In this document: positions 34,182 to 44,446 of the stretch, piece after piece
Layout: every line of letters begins with the position of its first letter
Position numbering within the stretch: the stretch's first letter is position 1
Origin: Bacillus sp. MM2020_4
GTDB taxonomy: Bacteria; Bacillota; Bacilli; Bacillales; Cytobacillaceae
Length of the DNA stretch: 64,000 bases
Reading direction: 5' to 3'
Assembly (NCBI RefSeq): GCF_011250555.1
Contig: NZ_JAANMZ010000005.1
Location: 1-64,000 of the forward strand
Notes under the pieces: generated by a model
The model's input: the letters and a program-made list of their open reading frames with translations, nothing else
Told to the model about the DNA's origin: nothing
Database searches by the model: none
Made by a program: the position numbers and the translations under genes

Positions 34182-35588
34182 ATGGATCCAATTATGCTGG
34201 CAAGAATCCAATTTGCTGCGACAACGATTTTCCATTTCTTCTTTGTGCCTCTTTCGATTGGCCTTGTCTTCATGGTGGCATTAATGGAAACCCTGTACGT
34301 CGTAAAGAAACAAGAGCTTTATAAGAAGATGGCGAAGTTTTGGGGACATTTGTTTCTAATTAACTTTGCGGTTGGGGTTGTAACAGGGATTATTCAAGAA
34401 TTTCAATTTGGGATGAACTGGTCCGATTATTCAAGATTTGTTGGCGATGTCTTCGGCGCCCCACTTGCGATTGAGGCACTGCTGGCCTTTTTCATGGAGT
34501 CCACGTTTATTGGTCTGTGGATTTTTGGTTGGGAACGTCTTTCAAAAAAAGTTCACCTGGCTTGTATTTGGCTTGTGTCACTTGGAACAATTTTGTCCGG
34601 TTTTTGGATTCTCTCAGCTAATTCCTTTATGCAGGTACCTGCGGGATTTCAATTGAATAATGGTCGTGCAGAAATGAATGATTTCTTTGCTTTGATTACG
34701 AACGGTCAATTATTGGTAGAGTTTCCTCATGTGATGACAGGTGCATTCTGTACAGCAGGCTTTTTTGTCGCTGGTATCTGTGCATACCAATTATTAAAAA
34801 AGAAACATATTGAATTTTATCTTCAGTCAATAAAAATCGCGATTATCATTGGCTTAATTGGCAGTATCGGTGCAGCGTTTAGCGGACATACCCAAGCACA
34901 ATATCTGGTGAAAACCCAGCCGATGAAAATGGCCGCGGCAGAGGGAATTTGGAATGATACGGCTGACCCCGCGCCATGGTCTTTTTTCGCTTGGATTGAT
35001 ACAGATAACAGGGAGAATAAATTCGAAATAAACGTCCCTTATGCGATGAGCTTTTTAGCGTACTCAAAATTTGAAGGCAGCTTAAAAGGGATGGAAACAT
35101 TGCAAAAAGAATATACAGGCCAATATGATGCAATTGTCGGTGAAGGGACAAACTATATTCCGCCCGTTAAGACTACCTATTGGAGCTTTAGATTGATGAT
35201 TGGCTTTGGGGTGACGATGATCGCGTTGTCAATAGCCGGTGTTTTTCTATGGTGGAAAAATTCACTAAGCAATAGCCGTTTGTTCTTTAAACTCTTATTA
35301 CCTGCGATATCATTTCCGTTCTTGGCCAATACCTTCGGTTGGGTCATGACGGAAATTGGCAGGCAGCCGTGGACCGTATTCGGCTTGATGACAACAGGTG
35401 ATTCGATTTCACCGAATGTATCGGCAGGGACGATTCTGTTCTCCATCATTATGTACATGTTAATCTTTACGATTCTTGCGGGGGTCATGATCTACTTATT
35501 GGTCCTTGAAATTAAAAAGGGTCCTGAACTTCACGAAGGTGCCCTATTAAAGGTATCCACAGATCCGTTTAGTAAGGTAGGTGCTTAA
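34182..35588 (+). CDS. cydA: Cytochrome bd quinol oxidase subunit I
   Basis: 468 residues, nine helices. Heme-ligand His in FHFFFVPLSIG near the N-terminus, the Q-loop after helix VI, and GWVMTEIGRQPWTVFGLMTT (conserved GRQPW). Reduces O2 to water with quinol and has high O2 affinity. ATG behind AAAGGAG. First gene of a four-gene cydABDC operon. Confidence 0.96.
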   Translation: MDPIMLARIQFAATTIFHFFFVPLSIGLVFMVALMETLYVVKKQELYKKMAKFWGHLFLINFAVGVVTGIIQEFQFGMNWSDYSRFVGDVFGAPLAIEALLAFFMESTFIGLWIFGWERLSKKVHLACIWLVSLGTILSGFWILSANSFMQVPAGFQLNNGRAEMNDFFALITNGQLLVEFPHVMTGAFCTAGFFVAGICAYQLLKKKHIEFYLQSIKIAIIIGLIGSIGAAFSGHTQAQYLVKTQPMKMAAAEGIWNDTADPAPWSFFAWIDTDNRENKFEINVPYAMSFLAYSKFEGSLKGMETLQKEYTGQYDAIVGEGTNYIPPVKTTYWSFRLMIGFGVTMIALSIAGVFLWWKNSLSNSRLFFKLLLPAISFPFLANTFGWVMTEIGRQPWTVFGLMTTGDSISPNVSAGTILFSIIMYMLIFTILAGVMIYLLVLEIKKGPELHEGALLKVSTDPFSKVGA

Positions 35589-35589
35589 G

Positions 35590-36603
35590 ATGGAATTGAG
35601 CGAAGTATGGTTTTTCTTAATCTGTATTGTGTTCATTGGCTTTTTCTTTCTGGAGGGTTTTGATTTTGGTGTGGGAATGGCAACGCGGTTTCTAGCCCGC
35701 AGTCAAACTGAGCGAACTGTAATGGTCAATACAATCGGCCCGTTTTGGGATGCAAATGAAGTTTGGCTGCTGACCGGAGGTGGTGCTATTTTTGCAGCGT
35801 TCCCACATTGGTATGCTACCATGTTTAGCGGCTATTATGTACCACTATTAGCTGTACTTCTTTGCCTAATTGGCCGCGGCGTTTCATTTGAATTTCGCCG
35901 AAAAATTGACAAGCCAAAATGGACTAATATCTGGGATTGGGTCATTTTCTTTGGCAGCCTATTACCGCCTTTTTTGCTCGGTGTTTTATTTACAAGTATG
36001 TTAAAGGGAATGCCAATCCAGAGTGATATGAACATGCGGGCAGGATTTACAGATTTTATTAACGTCTATTCCCTGTGGGGAGGGTTAACCATTACATTAC
36101 TTTGTCTCCTCCACGGCCTAAATTTCATGACATTAAAAACGGAAGGCGATATCAGGAAACGTTCGGCTAAATTGGCTCAAAAGGTAGTGTTAGCCGTTTT
36201 GGCAGCGTTGGTCATTTTTGTCGTCCTATCCGTAGAGATGACGGATATTTTTGAAGTACGTCTGATTCCGGAGTTGTTACTTGTTGTCTTAATTGTCTTA
36301 TCATACGGTTCGGCCTGGTATTTTATTGCGAAAAAACAGGAAGGCCTAGCCTTTGCTATGTCGGGAATAGGTTTAGCGGCAACTGTTTCGGCTATTTTTG
36401 TCGGGCTGTTTCCAAGGGTGATGATCAGCTCCATTAATAAAGCATTTGACTTAACTGTTTATAATGCGTCAAGCGGGGCCTACTCCTTGAAAATCATGAC
36501 CATTGTAGCGTTAACCATTTTACCATTTATTTTAGGCTATACGATTTGGAGTTATTATATTTTCCGGAGAAGGGTGACGGATAAGGAGCACTTGACGTAC
36601 TAA
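35590..36603 (+). CDS. cydB: Cytochrome bd oxidase subunit II
   Basis: 337 residues, eight helices, opening ELSEVWFFLICIVFIGFFFLEGFDFGVGM; conserved FWDANEVWLLTGGGAIFAAFP. The ATG one base after the cydA stop is preferred to an in-frame GTG at 35581. One-base TAATG overlap with the next gene. Confidence 0.95.
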   Translation: MELSEVWFFLICIVFIGFFFLEGFDFGVGMATRFLARSQTERTVMVNTIGPFWDANEVWLLTGGGAIFAAFPHWYATMFSGYYVPLLAVLLCLIGRGVSFEFRRKIDKPKWTNIWDWVIFFGSLLPPFLLGVLFTSMLKGMPIQSDMNMRAGFTDFINVYSLWGGLTITLLCLLHGLNFMTLKTEGDIRKRSAKLAQKVVLAVLAALVIFVVLSVEMTDIFEVRLIPELLLVVLIVLSYGSAWYFIAKKQEGLAFAMSGIGLAATVSAIFVGLFPRVMISSINKAFDLTVYNASSGAYSLKIMTIVALTILPFILGYTIWSYYIFRRRVTDKEHLTY

Positions 36604-38321
36604 TGGATAAGACATTGTTCGACTATAAAGAAATGAAACTACTAGCAGGAAGGATCGCCATCTTAACTATATTTCAAGGCGCGATGATTATCGTTCAGGC
36701 CTATGCCCTCGCAGATGCAATCTCCTCCCTTTTTGGGGGAGATTTGTTTCGTGATGTGATAAAAAAATTAATAGGATTTCTTTTGGCCCTTCTTTTACGC
36801 CGATTCATTGCTGTTTGGAAACGAACTATTTCCTTCCAATTTGCTGCTGTAAAAAGTAACGAACTCCGTGAAAAATTGCTACAAAAGTTATTTCATCTTG
36901 GGCCTCGTTTTGTGAAGGAAGAGGGTTCAGGGCAGACCATAACCCTGGTGATGGATGGCTTACTAAAGTTTCGTCACTATCTTGAGATCAATTTTATAAA
37001 ATTAATTAACACAGCCATCATTCCAACCACTATTTTACTTGTCATCTTTTATGTGAATATTCGTTCAGCTATTATTCTTTTGCTCGCTCTGCCCATTCTA
37101 ATCGTCTTTATGATTCTCTTGGGAGTCACGGCAAAAAAGAAAGCCGATCGCCAATATGAATCCTATCATTTATTATCTAATCATTTTGTTGATTCGTTAA
37201 GAGGTCTAGAAACGCTTAAATACCTAGGTTTAAGTAAACCGCATATCACCAACATGTACACAGTCAGTGAAAACTATAGACGGACAGTAATGGATACATT
37301 GAAAATTGCCTTTTTGTCCTCATTTGCTATGGATTTTTTTACAATGCTCTCGATTGCGACTGTGGCTGTCTTTTTAGGCCTGGGATTAATTAATGGTACG
37401 ATCGAGCTGCAGATTGCGTTAACGCTGCTAATACTAGCTCCGGAGTATTTTTTACCTATTAGGGAGCTTGGTGCCAATTACCATGCAACTCTTGACGGAA
37501 AAAATGCCGGAAAAAAGATAGGGGAAATCCTTAGCACTCAAACACCGAATTTAATGCAAGTTCAGGTTCCAAGCTGGAGTGCAACAAGTACATTGAAAGT
37601 CAAAGGGGTAAATATACAGTATCAGGATAATAATCAGACATCCTTAAAAGAGATAAATCTAACCGTTGATGGGGCGAAAAAAATTGGAATTATCGGGGGG
37701 AGCGGTGCTGGTAAGTCAACATTAATCGATATTTTAAGTGGTTTTTTAATCCCATCATCCGGCGAGTTTCACCTTAATGATGTACAGCTATCATCTCTAT
37801 TTGTTGAAGAATGGCAGAAGCAAATCAGCTATATTCCCCAGCATCCATTTATTTTTAATGACACGATTGTAAACAATATTCGCTTTTATCATCCGAGGGC
37901 CACAAAGGAAGAGGTGAAGTTAGCTGCAAGGCATGCAGGTTTAGTCGATCTGATGGAGGAATTGCCAGACGGTATGGATACCATCATTGGTGATGGCGGC
38001 CGCACACTTAGCGGCGGGCAGGAACAACGAATTGTTCTTGCACGTGCTTTTTTAGGGAATCGGCCCGTCATTATACTGGATGAACCGACCGCCCATTTGG
38101 ATATAGAAACTGAGGCTGAATTGAAACCAACAATGCTGCAGCTATTTAATGAAAAACTAGTATTCTTTTCAACCCATCGGCTTCACTGGATGCTCAACAT
38201 GGATCAAATTCTTGTCCTTGATAATGGGCAGCTGGTGGAAATGGGTACACATGGACAATTGATGGCCTGCAAGGGGCACTACTATCAGCTTGTCCATCAA
38301 CAAATGGAGGGAGTCTTATGA
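36603..38321 (+). CDS. cydD: CydD-type subunit of the thiol-exporting ABC transporter
   Basis: 572-residue half-transporter: six membrane helices, then a nucleotide-binding domain with Walker A GGSGAGKST, signature LSGGQEQR, Walker B VIILDEPTAHLD. The loop LTLLILAPEYFLPIRELGANYHATLDG is the CydD-type signature (called cydC in B. subtilis naming). It exports glutathione/cysteine-type reductants needed for cytochrome bd assembly, with its partner encoded next. Confidence 0.9.
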   Translation: MDKTLFDYKEMKLLAGRIAILTIFQGAMIIVQAYALADAISSLFGGDLFRDVIKKLIGFLLALLLRRFIAVWKRTISFQFAAVKSNELREKLLQKLFHLGPRFVKEEGSGQTITLVMDGLLKFRHYLEINFIKLINTAIIPTTILLVIFYVNIRSAIILLLALPILIVFMILLGVTAKKKADRQYESYHLLSNHFVDSLRGLETLKYLGLSKPHITNMYTVSENYRRTVMDTLKIAFLSSFAMDFFTMLSIATVAVFLGLGLINGTIELQIALTLLILAPEYFLPIRELGANYHATLDGKNAGKKIGEILSTQTPNLMQVQVPSWSATSTLKVKGVNIQYQDNNQTSLKEINLTVDGAKKIGIIGGSGAGKSTLIDILSGFLIPSSGEFHLNDVQLSSLFVEEWQKQISYIPQHPFIFNDTIVNNIRFYHPRATKEEVKLAARHAGLVDLMEELPDGMDTIIGDGGRTLSGGQEQRIVLARAFLGNRPVIILDEPTAHLDIETEAELKPTMLQLFNEKLVFFSTHRLHWMLNMDQILVLDNGQLVEMGTHGQLMACKGHYYQLVHQQMEGVL

Positions 38322-40048
38322 ATAAAGATAATCGGATTTTCTCCTATTTACGGAAGTATCGTTGGACGTTTCTCTCTGTGATTTTACTGGGTTCTTTAAC
38401 CATCCTTTTTGGAGCCGCGCTGATGTTTACCTCCGGCTACCTTATTTCAAAAGCAGCGACACGACCAGAATCGATTTTAATGGTGTATGTGCCTATTGTT
38501 GGGGTTCGCACTTTTGGAATTGGACGAGCGGTACTAAGCTATGTAGAGAAATTGATAGGTCATAATTTAATTTTGAAGATTCTTTCAAGAATGCGCGTAA
38601 GCTTATATAAATCGCTTGAACCCCAAGCCTTGTTGATCCGCTCGCGGTTTCAGACGGGTGACATGCTAAGTGTCCTCGCAGATGATATTGAACATTTACA
38701 GGATTATTATTTAAAAACATTGTTCCCAGCGATTATTTCATTAACCATCTACACGGTAATGATTATTTGTGCAGGGCTGTTCTCGATGCCTTTTGCGATA
38801 ATGTTAGCCATTTTTATTGGGTTGTTAATTTTTGTGGTGCCATTTTTTTCTCTTGTATTGAACAGAGCAAAAAACGAGCACCTAAAAAGAGGAAGAAATC
38901 GATTATACCGTCAATTTACCGACGCTATATTTGGTATAAGCGACTGGATTTTTAGCGGCCATTATTCGGGCTTAATTATGAGGCTTGAACAACAGGAGGA
39001 TAAACTACTTGAAATAGAAAAAGAAAAGGCTTCTTTTGTAAACTGGCGTGATGTGGTGAATCATGCCATCCTTGGATTCATTGTCGTTATCACTATTTAC
39101 TGGGCAAAAATCTTTACAATAAATGGTGAAGTACAGCCAACACTTATTGCTGCTTTTGGGCTCGTCATGTTAACGTTACTGGAAAGCTTTTTACCTATTG
39201 CCGAGGCAGTCAGCGAAACATCTATTTATCAAGAATCATTTAAGCGTCTAGATTCTATTCAAAACACTGAGTCTCTACATGAATTGATTACGGAAATGCC
39301 ACATCCGCTGCAACCGGGATCGTCCATTTCGATCGACCTACATCATGTAACATTTGGCTATTCGGGAAAAAAGCTACTAGATAACATTATGTTAAATGTT
39401 AAACAGGGGGAGAAGATCGCGATTATTGGGCGCAGCGGTTCGGGAAAATCAACACTGCTGAAACTAATTTATGGAGCACTCGTTCCAACAACTGGTGAAG
39501 TGACTATCATTGATCTACCAGCAAATAAACTGGAACCCTTAATGGCAAAAATGATGGCAGTACTAAATCAAAAAGCGTACTTGTTTAATACAACTGTCCT
39601 TAATAATATCCGCCTTGGTAACCAAGCGGCGACAGTTGAAGAGGTGTATAAGGCTGCAGAGATGGTGCAATTAAATGAGATGATAACGAAATTGCCTGAT
39701 GGGTATGAAACGAATATACAGGAAACAGGTCAGCGTTTCTCCGGGGGCGAGCGGCAAAGAATTGCCTTAGCAAGAATCCTATTGCAGAATACTCCGATTG
39801 TTTTATTAGATGAACCAACCGTTGGTCTTGATCCAATAACAGAGACAAGTCTGCTTAATACTATCTTTGCAACCCTTGAAGGTAAAACGATTATATGGGT
39901 GACACATCATTTAATTGGTGTTGAAAAAATGGATCGAATCCTGTTCCTCGACCACGGGAAAATTGTCATGGATGGAACCCACCAACAATTACTTAAGAAT
40001 GAGTCAAGATATCGCCTGCTATATACATTAGATCGACCATCTTTTTGA
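38318..40048 (+). CDS. cydC: CydC-type subunit of the thiol-exporting ABC transporter
   Basis: 576 residues: six helices plus an ATPase domain with Walker A GRSGSGKST, signature FSGGERQR, Walker B IVLLDEPTVGLD. Conserved N-terminal LTILFGAALMFTSGYLISKAA is CydC-like (called cydD in B. subtilis). ATGA overlap with cydD, so tightly coupled. Forms the heterodimer. Confidence 0.9.
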   Translation: MNKDNRIFSYLRKYRWTFLSVILLGSLTILFGAALMFTSGYLISKAATRPESILMVYVPIVGVRTFGIGRAVLSYVEKLIGHNLILKILSRMRVSLYKSLEPQALLIRSRFQTGDMLSVLADDIEHLQDYYLKTLFPAIISLTIYTVMIICAGLFSMPFAIMLAIFIGLLIFVVPFFSLVLNRAKNEHLKRGRNRLYRQFTDAIFGISDWIFSGHYSGLIMRLEQQEDKLLEIEKEKASFVNWRDVVNHAILGFIVVITIYWAKIFTINGEVQPTLIAAFGLVMLTLLESFLPIAEAVSETSIYQESFKRLDSIQNTESLHELITEMPHPLQPGSSISIDLHHVTFGYSGKKLLDNIMLNVKQGEKIAIIGRSGSGKSTLLKLIYGALVPTTGEVTIIDLPANKLEPLMAKMMAVLNQKAYLFNTTVLNNIRLGNQAATVEEVYKAAEMVQLNEMITKLPDGYETNIQETGQRFSGGERQRIALARILLQNTPIVLLDEPTVGLDPITETSLLNTIFATLEGKTIIWVTHHLIGVEKMDRILFLDHGKIVMDGTHQQLLKNESRYRLLYTLDRPSF

Positions 40049-40142
40049 ATCGGCAGAATACAATTGCCTAATTTTTAGTCTTTACGAATACGGTTTGAAG
40101 TGGGAAAATGAATCCGGGATGCACGAAAAAGGAGCAAATAAG

Positions 40143-42311
40143 ATGAAATTAATTATTGCTGAAAAACCCGATCAAGGTTCAACGTTAGCTTCTATTTTTA
40201 AACATAAAAAACAAAATGGCTTTATTGAGATTTTTCCTAATGACATGTTTACGAAAGGTGCTTATGTTACATGGGCCATCGGCCATCTTTGCCAGCTTGT
40301 CGCTCCGGAAAAGTATGAACCAGGCTGGAAAAAATGGTCTTTAGACAATCTGCCGATTATTCCGGAGCACTTCAAATACGAAGTAACCAAAGACAAAGCA
40401 AAACAGTTTGCTATTATTAAAAAATTGGTTTCTAACCCTGAGGTTACGGAAATTATCCATGCAGGGGATGCCGGACGTGAAGGCGAATTAATTATACGTA
40501 ATATTCTAAGATTAACCAACTGTAAAAAACCAATGAAACGGCTTTGGACCTCCTCTTTAACACCTAATGCGATTCGTGAAGGATTTAGTAAATTACTAGA
40601 TGAAAAGGAGACGAAAAGTTTGTACTTCGAAGCCTATACGCGTGCCTGTGCGGACTGGGTGGTGGGTATGAACGGTTCAAGGCTTTATAGTTTGCTGCTG
40701 CAAAAAAAGGGCTTTTCCGATGTGTTTTCAGTTGGCCGGGTACAGACCCCGACATTAGCGCTTATTGTAAAAAGAGAACTAGAAATTGAGAATTTTAAGT
40801 CCGAGCCATTTTGGGAAGTGATGGCTCAATTTGCAATCAATGGCAAGAAATATAGTGGGAAGTGGCAGAATGATGGCGAGACCAGGGTAAAGACGAAGGA
40901 AATGGCAGAAAAAGTGGCCGCCTTTTGTCGCGATAAGCCGGCAGAAGTGGCAGAAGTGCTTTCCGAAAGAAAGGAATTTTTACCACCTTTACTTTATAAT
41001 TTATCCGCACTACAAGCCGAGGCAAATAGGCGTTATAAATTCCCACCCAAAAAAACGCTGGATGTCCTGCAAAAACTCTATCAAAAAGGGAATGTATCCT
41101 ATCCCCGCTCCGATTCGCGGCACGTAACGAAAGAAGAGGCCAATACCTTTCCTGATATTCTAAATAAACTCAGTCATATAAACGACTATTCAAGTTTTTT
41201 TCCATTACCGATACTTTCAATTGCGGATAATAAACGCTACGTGAATGAAAAAAAGGTAACCGATCACTATGCGATTATCCCAACGGAACAAATCCCAAAT
41301 GTCGCGAAATTAAGTCCTGATGAACGGCAAATCTATGATTTAATCGTGACAAGTTTAATTGCTGCACATTACAATAAGTCCGTTTCAGAATATACAACTG
41401 TTACCACTTTAGTTGATGGCAGGGCAGCCTTTATCTCAAAGGGTAAGGTACAACTAGAAGAGGGCTGGAGAAAGGTTCTGAACCAAAAAGAACGTGAGGA
41501 TGAACCAGAGCTTCCTTCCTTCACAAAGGGAGAGCAAGGGAAAACAGTGAAAGTTGACATAAAAGAAAGTCAGACGCAGCCGCCTAAGCGATATACCGAA
41601 GGGCAACTAATCACATTAATGAAAACAGCCGGCAAGCATATAGATGATAAAGAGCTTGAGAAGGTCTTAACAAGAACGGAAGGTCTTGGTACTGAAGCCA
41701 CACGGGCTGGTATAATCACAATGCTTAAGGACCGCCTATACATTGAAGTGAAAAAGAATATTGTTTATGCAACCGCAAAAGCCAAAATATTAATTGAAGC
41801 GATTGGAACGGAAATCCTTGCTTCACCGGAAATGACTGCAAAATGGGAACAAAAATTGAAGGAAATCTCAGAGGGTTCAGCGGTACCTGGTCATTTTATG
41901 GACCAAACAAAAAAGATGGTTGTTCATTTAATCTCTTCTAGCGTTGATAAGTCTGGCAGCTGGTCATTTTCTGATGAAGTTACCGAAAACTTCATTCCCG
42001 GAAAACAATATACTAGAAAAAAAACAATGACAAAGCTAGGCCCATGTAAAAAATGTGATGGGGCCATTGTGGATAAAGGCAGCTTTTATGGCTGTAGTAA
42101 TTATAAAAATAATCAATGCAATTTTACGATTTCCAAACAAATCCTCGGTAAGAATATTACTCAAAAAAATGTGAAACTACTGCTTACAGAGGGGAAAACG
42201 GAGTTGATTGAAGGCTTTACCAATAAGGACAAAACCTTTAATGCTAGGCTTTTCCTTGATGAGAAGGAAAAAAGAGTAAAGTTCTTATTTGAAGAAACAG
42301 CAGCAAAATAA
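40143..42311 (+). CDS. topB: DNA topoisomerase III
   Basis: 722 residues. Toprim domain opens LIIAEKPDQGSTLASIF with acidic HAGDAGREGELI; the catalytic Tyr is in VSYPRSDSRHV. The C-terminal zinc finger has CKKCDGAIVDKGSFYGCSNYKNNQC. Decatenates DNA, type IA. The ATG behind AAAAGGAGC is preferred to an upstream in-frame ATG at 40095, which would add 16 poorly conserved residues. Confidence 0.93.
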   Translation: MKLIIAEKPDQGSTLASIFKHKKQNGFIEIFPNDMFTKGAYVTWAIGHLCQLVAPEKYEPGWKKWSLDNLPIIPEHFKYEVTKDKAKQFAIIKKLVSNPEVTEIIHAGDAGREGELIIRNILRLTNCKKPMKRLWTSSLTPNAIREGFSKLLDEKETKSLYFEAYTRACADWVVGMNGSRLYSLLLQKKGFSDVFSVGRVQTPTLALIVKRELEIENFKSEPFWEVMAQFAINGKKYSGKWQNDGETRVKTKEMAEKVAAFCRDKPAEVAEVLSERKEFLPPLLYNLSALQAEANRRYKFPPKKTLDVLQKLYQKGNVSYPRSDSRHVTKEEANTFPDILNKLSHINDYSSFFPLPILSIADNKRYVNEKKVTDHYAIIPTEQIPNVAKLSPDERQIYDLIVTSLIAAHYNKSVSEYTTVTTLVDGRAAFISKGKVQLEEGWRKVLNQKEREDEPELPSFTKGEQGKTVKVDIKESQTQPPKRYTEGQLITLMKTAGKHIDDKELEKVLTRTEGLGTEATRAGIITMLKDRLYIEVKKNIVYATAKAKILIEAIGTEILASPEMTAKWEQKLKEISEGSAVPGHFMDQTKKMVVHLISSSVDKSGSWSFSDEVTENFIPGKQYTRKKTMTKLGPCKKCDGAIVDKGSFYGCSNYKNNQCNFTISKQILGKNITQKNVKLLLTEGKTELIEGFTNKDKTFNARLFLDEKEKRVKFLFEETAAK

Positions 42312-42405
42312 CTACTAGTTGTTTTTAAATAAGTGATAAAGAGCCTTGTCACTCATTTTTATCTATAGTAAACTTTGAATGGAGTAATTTTTTGGAGGTT
42401 TCGGG

Positions 42406-42828
42406 ATGCCAACACCTAGTATGGAAGATTATATTGAACAAATCTATATTTTGATTGAAGAAAAAGGATACGCTCGGGTATCAGATATCGCCGAAGCACT
42501 GTCTGTCCATCCCTCCTCAGTAACGAAAATGGTGCAAAAACTGGATAAAGATGAGTATTTGGTCTACGAAAAATATAGAGGACTTGTGCTAACAACGAAA
42601 GGGAAGAAGATCGGGAAGCGTCTCGTCTTTCGGCATGATTTGTTAGAGCAATTTTTAAAAATTATTGGCGTTAAACAGGAAAATATTTATAATGATGTCG
42701 AGGGAATTGAACATCATTTAAGCTGGGATTCCATCGATCGCATTGGTGACCTTGTTCAGTTTTTTGAAGAAGACGAGAACAGAGTAGCGGTTTTGAAAGA
42801 AATTCAAAAACAAAATGAACAAGAATGA
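42406..42828 (+). CDS. mntR: Manganese-responsive repressor MntR
   Basis: 140-residue DtxR-family repressor, nearly identical in pattern to B. subtilis MntR. Winged helix [31 protein letters not shown]; Mn ligands include Asp in [10 protein letters not shown], Glu/His in [12 protein letters not shown]. It represses Mn importers and activates exporters. ATG behind TTGGAGG. Confidence 0.95.
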   Translation: MPTPSMEDYIEQIYILIEEKGYARVSDIAEALSVHPSSVTKMVQKLDKDEYLVYEKYRGLVLTTKGKKIGKRLVFRHDLLEQFLKIIGVKQENIYNDVEGIEHHLSWDSIDRIGDLVQFFEEDENRVAVLKEIQKQNEQE

Positions 42829-42830
42829 AA

Positions 42831-43009
42831 AGAAAAGCGCAAGTGCCCTGGTCACGGCGTATGGCCTCCTCGAAAAAGTTAACGCTTTTTCTTCGTGCGA
42901 TGCCAATGCTGCCGAAGCTTTCCTTATGGAGCACTCCAACTGAGATAAAGGAAACACGGAGAGCGAAGGACACTAGCCGCTAGGGCACTGAAGCTGGACA
43001 ATTCTCAAA
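42831..43009. repeat. Dispersed palindromic repeat, long copy
   Basis: Non-coding block directly after mntR. Its ends are imperfectly complementary (AAGTGCCCT near the left end, AGGGCACTG near the right) and it finishes with AGCTGGACAATTCTC. The same left end (AGAAAAG-G-AAG-G) and right end (GCTGGAGCTAGACA) occur in a 46-base copy at 59215-59260. This looks like a non-autonomous interspersed element; no coding frame is convincing. Confidence 0.55.
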
Positions 43010-43037
43010 GTTGAAAATTTTATTCTATTGTATCTTA

Positions 43038-43068
43038 AAAGAGCACCTAGGGCGACTAGGTGCTCTTT
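43038..43068. terminator. Bidirectional terminator
   Basis: Perfect 13-pair stem AAAGAGCACCTAG/CTAGGTGCTCTTT, loop GGCGA; serves mntR and the convergent DUF3892 gene. Confidence 0.85.
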
Positions 43069-43285
43069 AAAATAAATTCGGATATTGGTCAAAAGATTGG
43101 TCAGGTTCCGGCATTAAGGCCATGTTTCCGTCTGTATCAAGGGTGGTCTGTACTCCTTGGATGTGGCCATTTTCCGCTTCGTATAAAGCCTTGCGGTACG
43201 AAATAACCCGCCCGCCGGAAGTAACAAAACTAATAATATCTCCGAAATGATTGCGATGGACTGCAGTGATTGTCTCCAATGCCAT
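43067..43285 (-). CDS. DUF3892 family protein
   Basis: 72 residues starting MALETITAVHRNHFGDIISFVTSGGRVISYRKALYEAENGHIQGVQTT, typical of DUF3892. ATG behind AAGGGGGA. Function unknown; a longer open frame upstream has no ribosome site and runs through the metA terminator. Confidence 0.8.
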   Translation of the reverse strand: MALETITAVHRNHFGDIISFVTSGGRVISYRKALYEAENGHIQGVQTTLDTDGNMALMPEPDQSFDQYPNLF

Positions 43286-43353
43286 TCCCCCTTTTTTATT
43301 TGTATTATTTCTAAATTGCATAAATAATAAACTAGGAAGATGATCATTGGCAT

Positions 43354-43380
43354 CAAAAAAACATCGGGTGGATCCGATGC
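43354..43380 (-). terminator. metA terminator
   Basis: On the minus strand, stem CATCGG/CCGATG with loop ATCCAC, followed by TTTTTTT. Confidence 0.7.
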
Positions 43381-43386
43381 TTTTTT

Positions 43387-44295
43387 TCATACCCAAGTAT
43401 AAGGGGTTTCTTGGTAGACATAATAATTGAGCCAGTTTGAAAAGAAGAGATGTCCATGGGAACGCCAGCGATTAATGGGGGGCTGGGTTGGGTCGTTGTT
43501 AGGAAAATAATTTTCTGGCATATGGATTTCGAGACCCTTTTGTAAGTCTCTTTCATATTCTTGGGCCAGTGAATCAGATTCATATTCCAAATGGCCGGTA
43601 ATCATCACGTGCTTGCGATCCTGGGAAGCAATCATTAATGCGCCGGCATCTTCCGAGGCTGCCAACAATTTTAAATCGGGGTTTTTCAAAATCGCTTCAA
43701 TCGATACATCCGTATAGCGAGAATGTGGTGCATAAAAATGGTCGTCAAAACCCCGTAATAAAATATCATTTTGTTCGAAAATCCGGTGGGCGTATATACC
43801 GGAACATTTTCGCTTCAACTCGAATTTTCCGATATCATAATGGTAGTAAAGTGCCGCCTGTGCCCCCCAGCAAATATGTAAAGTTGAGATGACATTGTGA
43901 TCGGCCCAATCCATAATTTCGGTTAATTCGCCCCAATATTTAACTTGATCGAATTCCAATAGTTCCACAGGGGCACCGGTAATGATCATCCCGTCATACT
44001 TCTGATTTTTTATTTCCGGAAAGGTTGTATAAAACTGCTCTAAATGCTGTTTACTCGTATGAGTAGATTCATAGGATTTTGTTTTTAAAAAATTGACATT
44101 TACCTGTAATGGTGAATTTCCCAATAATCGTAATAGTTGGGTTTCCGCTTTCTCTTTTTCAGGCATTAAATTCAAAATCAGTATATTTAAAGGCCTGATA
44201 TCCTGGCTGGTTGCCCGTTCATTGTCCATGATGAAAATATTTTCCTGTTCAAGAACCTCTCTCGCAGGTAAAAGTTTTGGAATGTTAATTGGCAA
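43387..44295 (-). CDS. metA: Homoserine O-acyltransferase MetA
   Basis: 302 residues, alpha/beta hydrolase-like glutamine-amidotransferase fold; first step of methionine synthesis from homoserine. Catalytic Cys142 in [11 protein letters not shown]; His/Glu in [10 protein letters not shown]. Residue 111 is Glu (GAPVELLEF); in B. cereus MetA this residue is linked to acetyl-CoA rather than succinyl-CoA use, so homoserine O-acetyltransferase is the likelier activity. Start is a TTG with AAGGGGGAGG upstream, giving the family start MPINIP. I see no S-box riboswitch in the 136 bases upstream. Confidence 0.92.
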   Translation of the reverse strand: MPINIPKLLPAREVLEQENIFIMDNERATSQDIRPLNILILNLMPEKEKAETQLLRLLGNSPLQVNVNFLKTKSYESTHTSKQHLEQFYTTFPEIKNQKYDGMIITGAPVELLEFDQVKYWGELTEIMDWADHNVISTLHICWGAQAALYYHYDIGKFELKRKCSGIYAHRIFEQNDILLRGFDDHFYAPHSRYTDVSIEAILKNPDLKLLAASEDAGALMIASQDRKHVMITGHLEYESDSLAQEYERDLQKGLEIHMPENYFPNNDPTQPPINRWRSHGHLFFSNWLNYYVYQETPYTWV

Positions 44296-44380
44296 GTGAT
44301 CCTCCCCCTTTTTTAATCTATTATAAACATTATTATAAATTCAGAAAAGATAATAATTTGTTCATAATTAATAATCGGAA

Positions 44381-44403
44381 TGAAAGCGCTTTTTTGATAC
44401 AAT
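44381..44403 (+). promoter_or_regulatory. cre-like site and -10 upstream of fhs
   Basis: TGAAAGCGCTTTTT (44381-44394) matches the CcpA cre consensus TGWAANCGNTNWCA at the core, with mismatches in the last two bases. It abuts a -10-like TACAAT at 44398-44403, a position expected for repression. Confidence 0.4.
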
Positions 44404-44446
44404 GTAAAAGTAGGTGAATTATTAATGCTGAATGTGGGGGATTAAT

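Noticed and set aside
42671..42973. 100-codon minus-strand frame over the mntR end and the repeat
   Set aside because: It spans the end of mntR and a non-coding repeat; composition is not protein-like and there is no ribosome site.
42831..43009. Insertion sequence at the long repeat
   Set aside because: No transposase frame and no clear flanking target duplication; treated as a non-autonomous repeat.
44296..44431. S-box (SAM) riboswitch upstream of metA
   Set aside because: The interval is too short and AT-rich and shows none of the S-box conserved helices.
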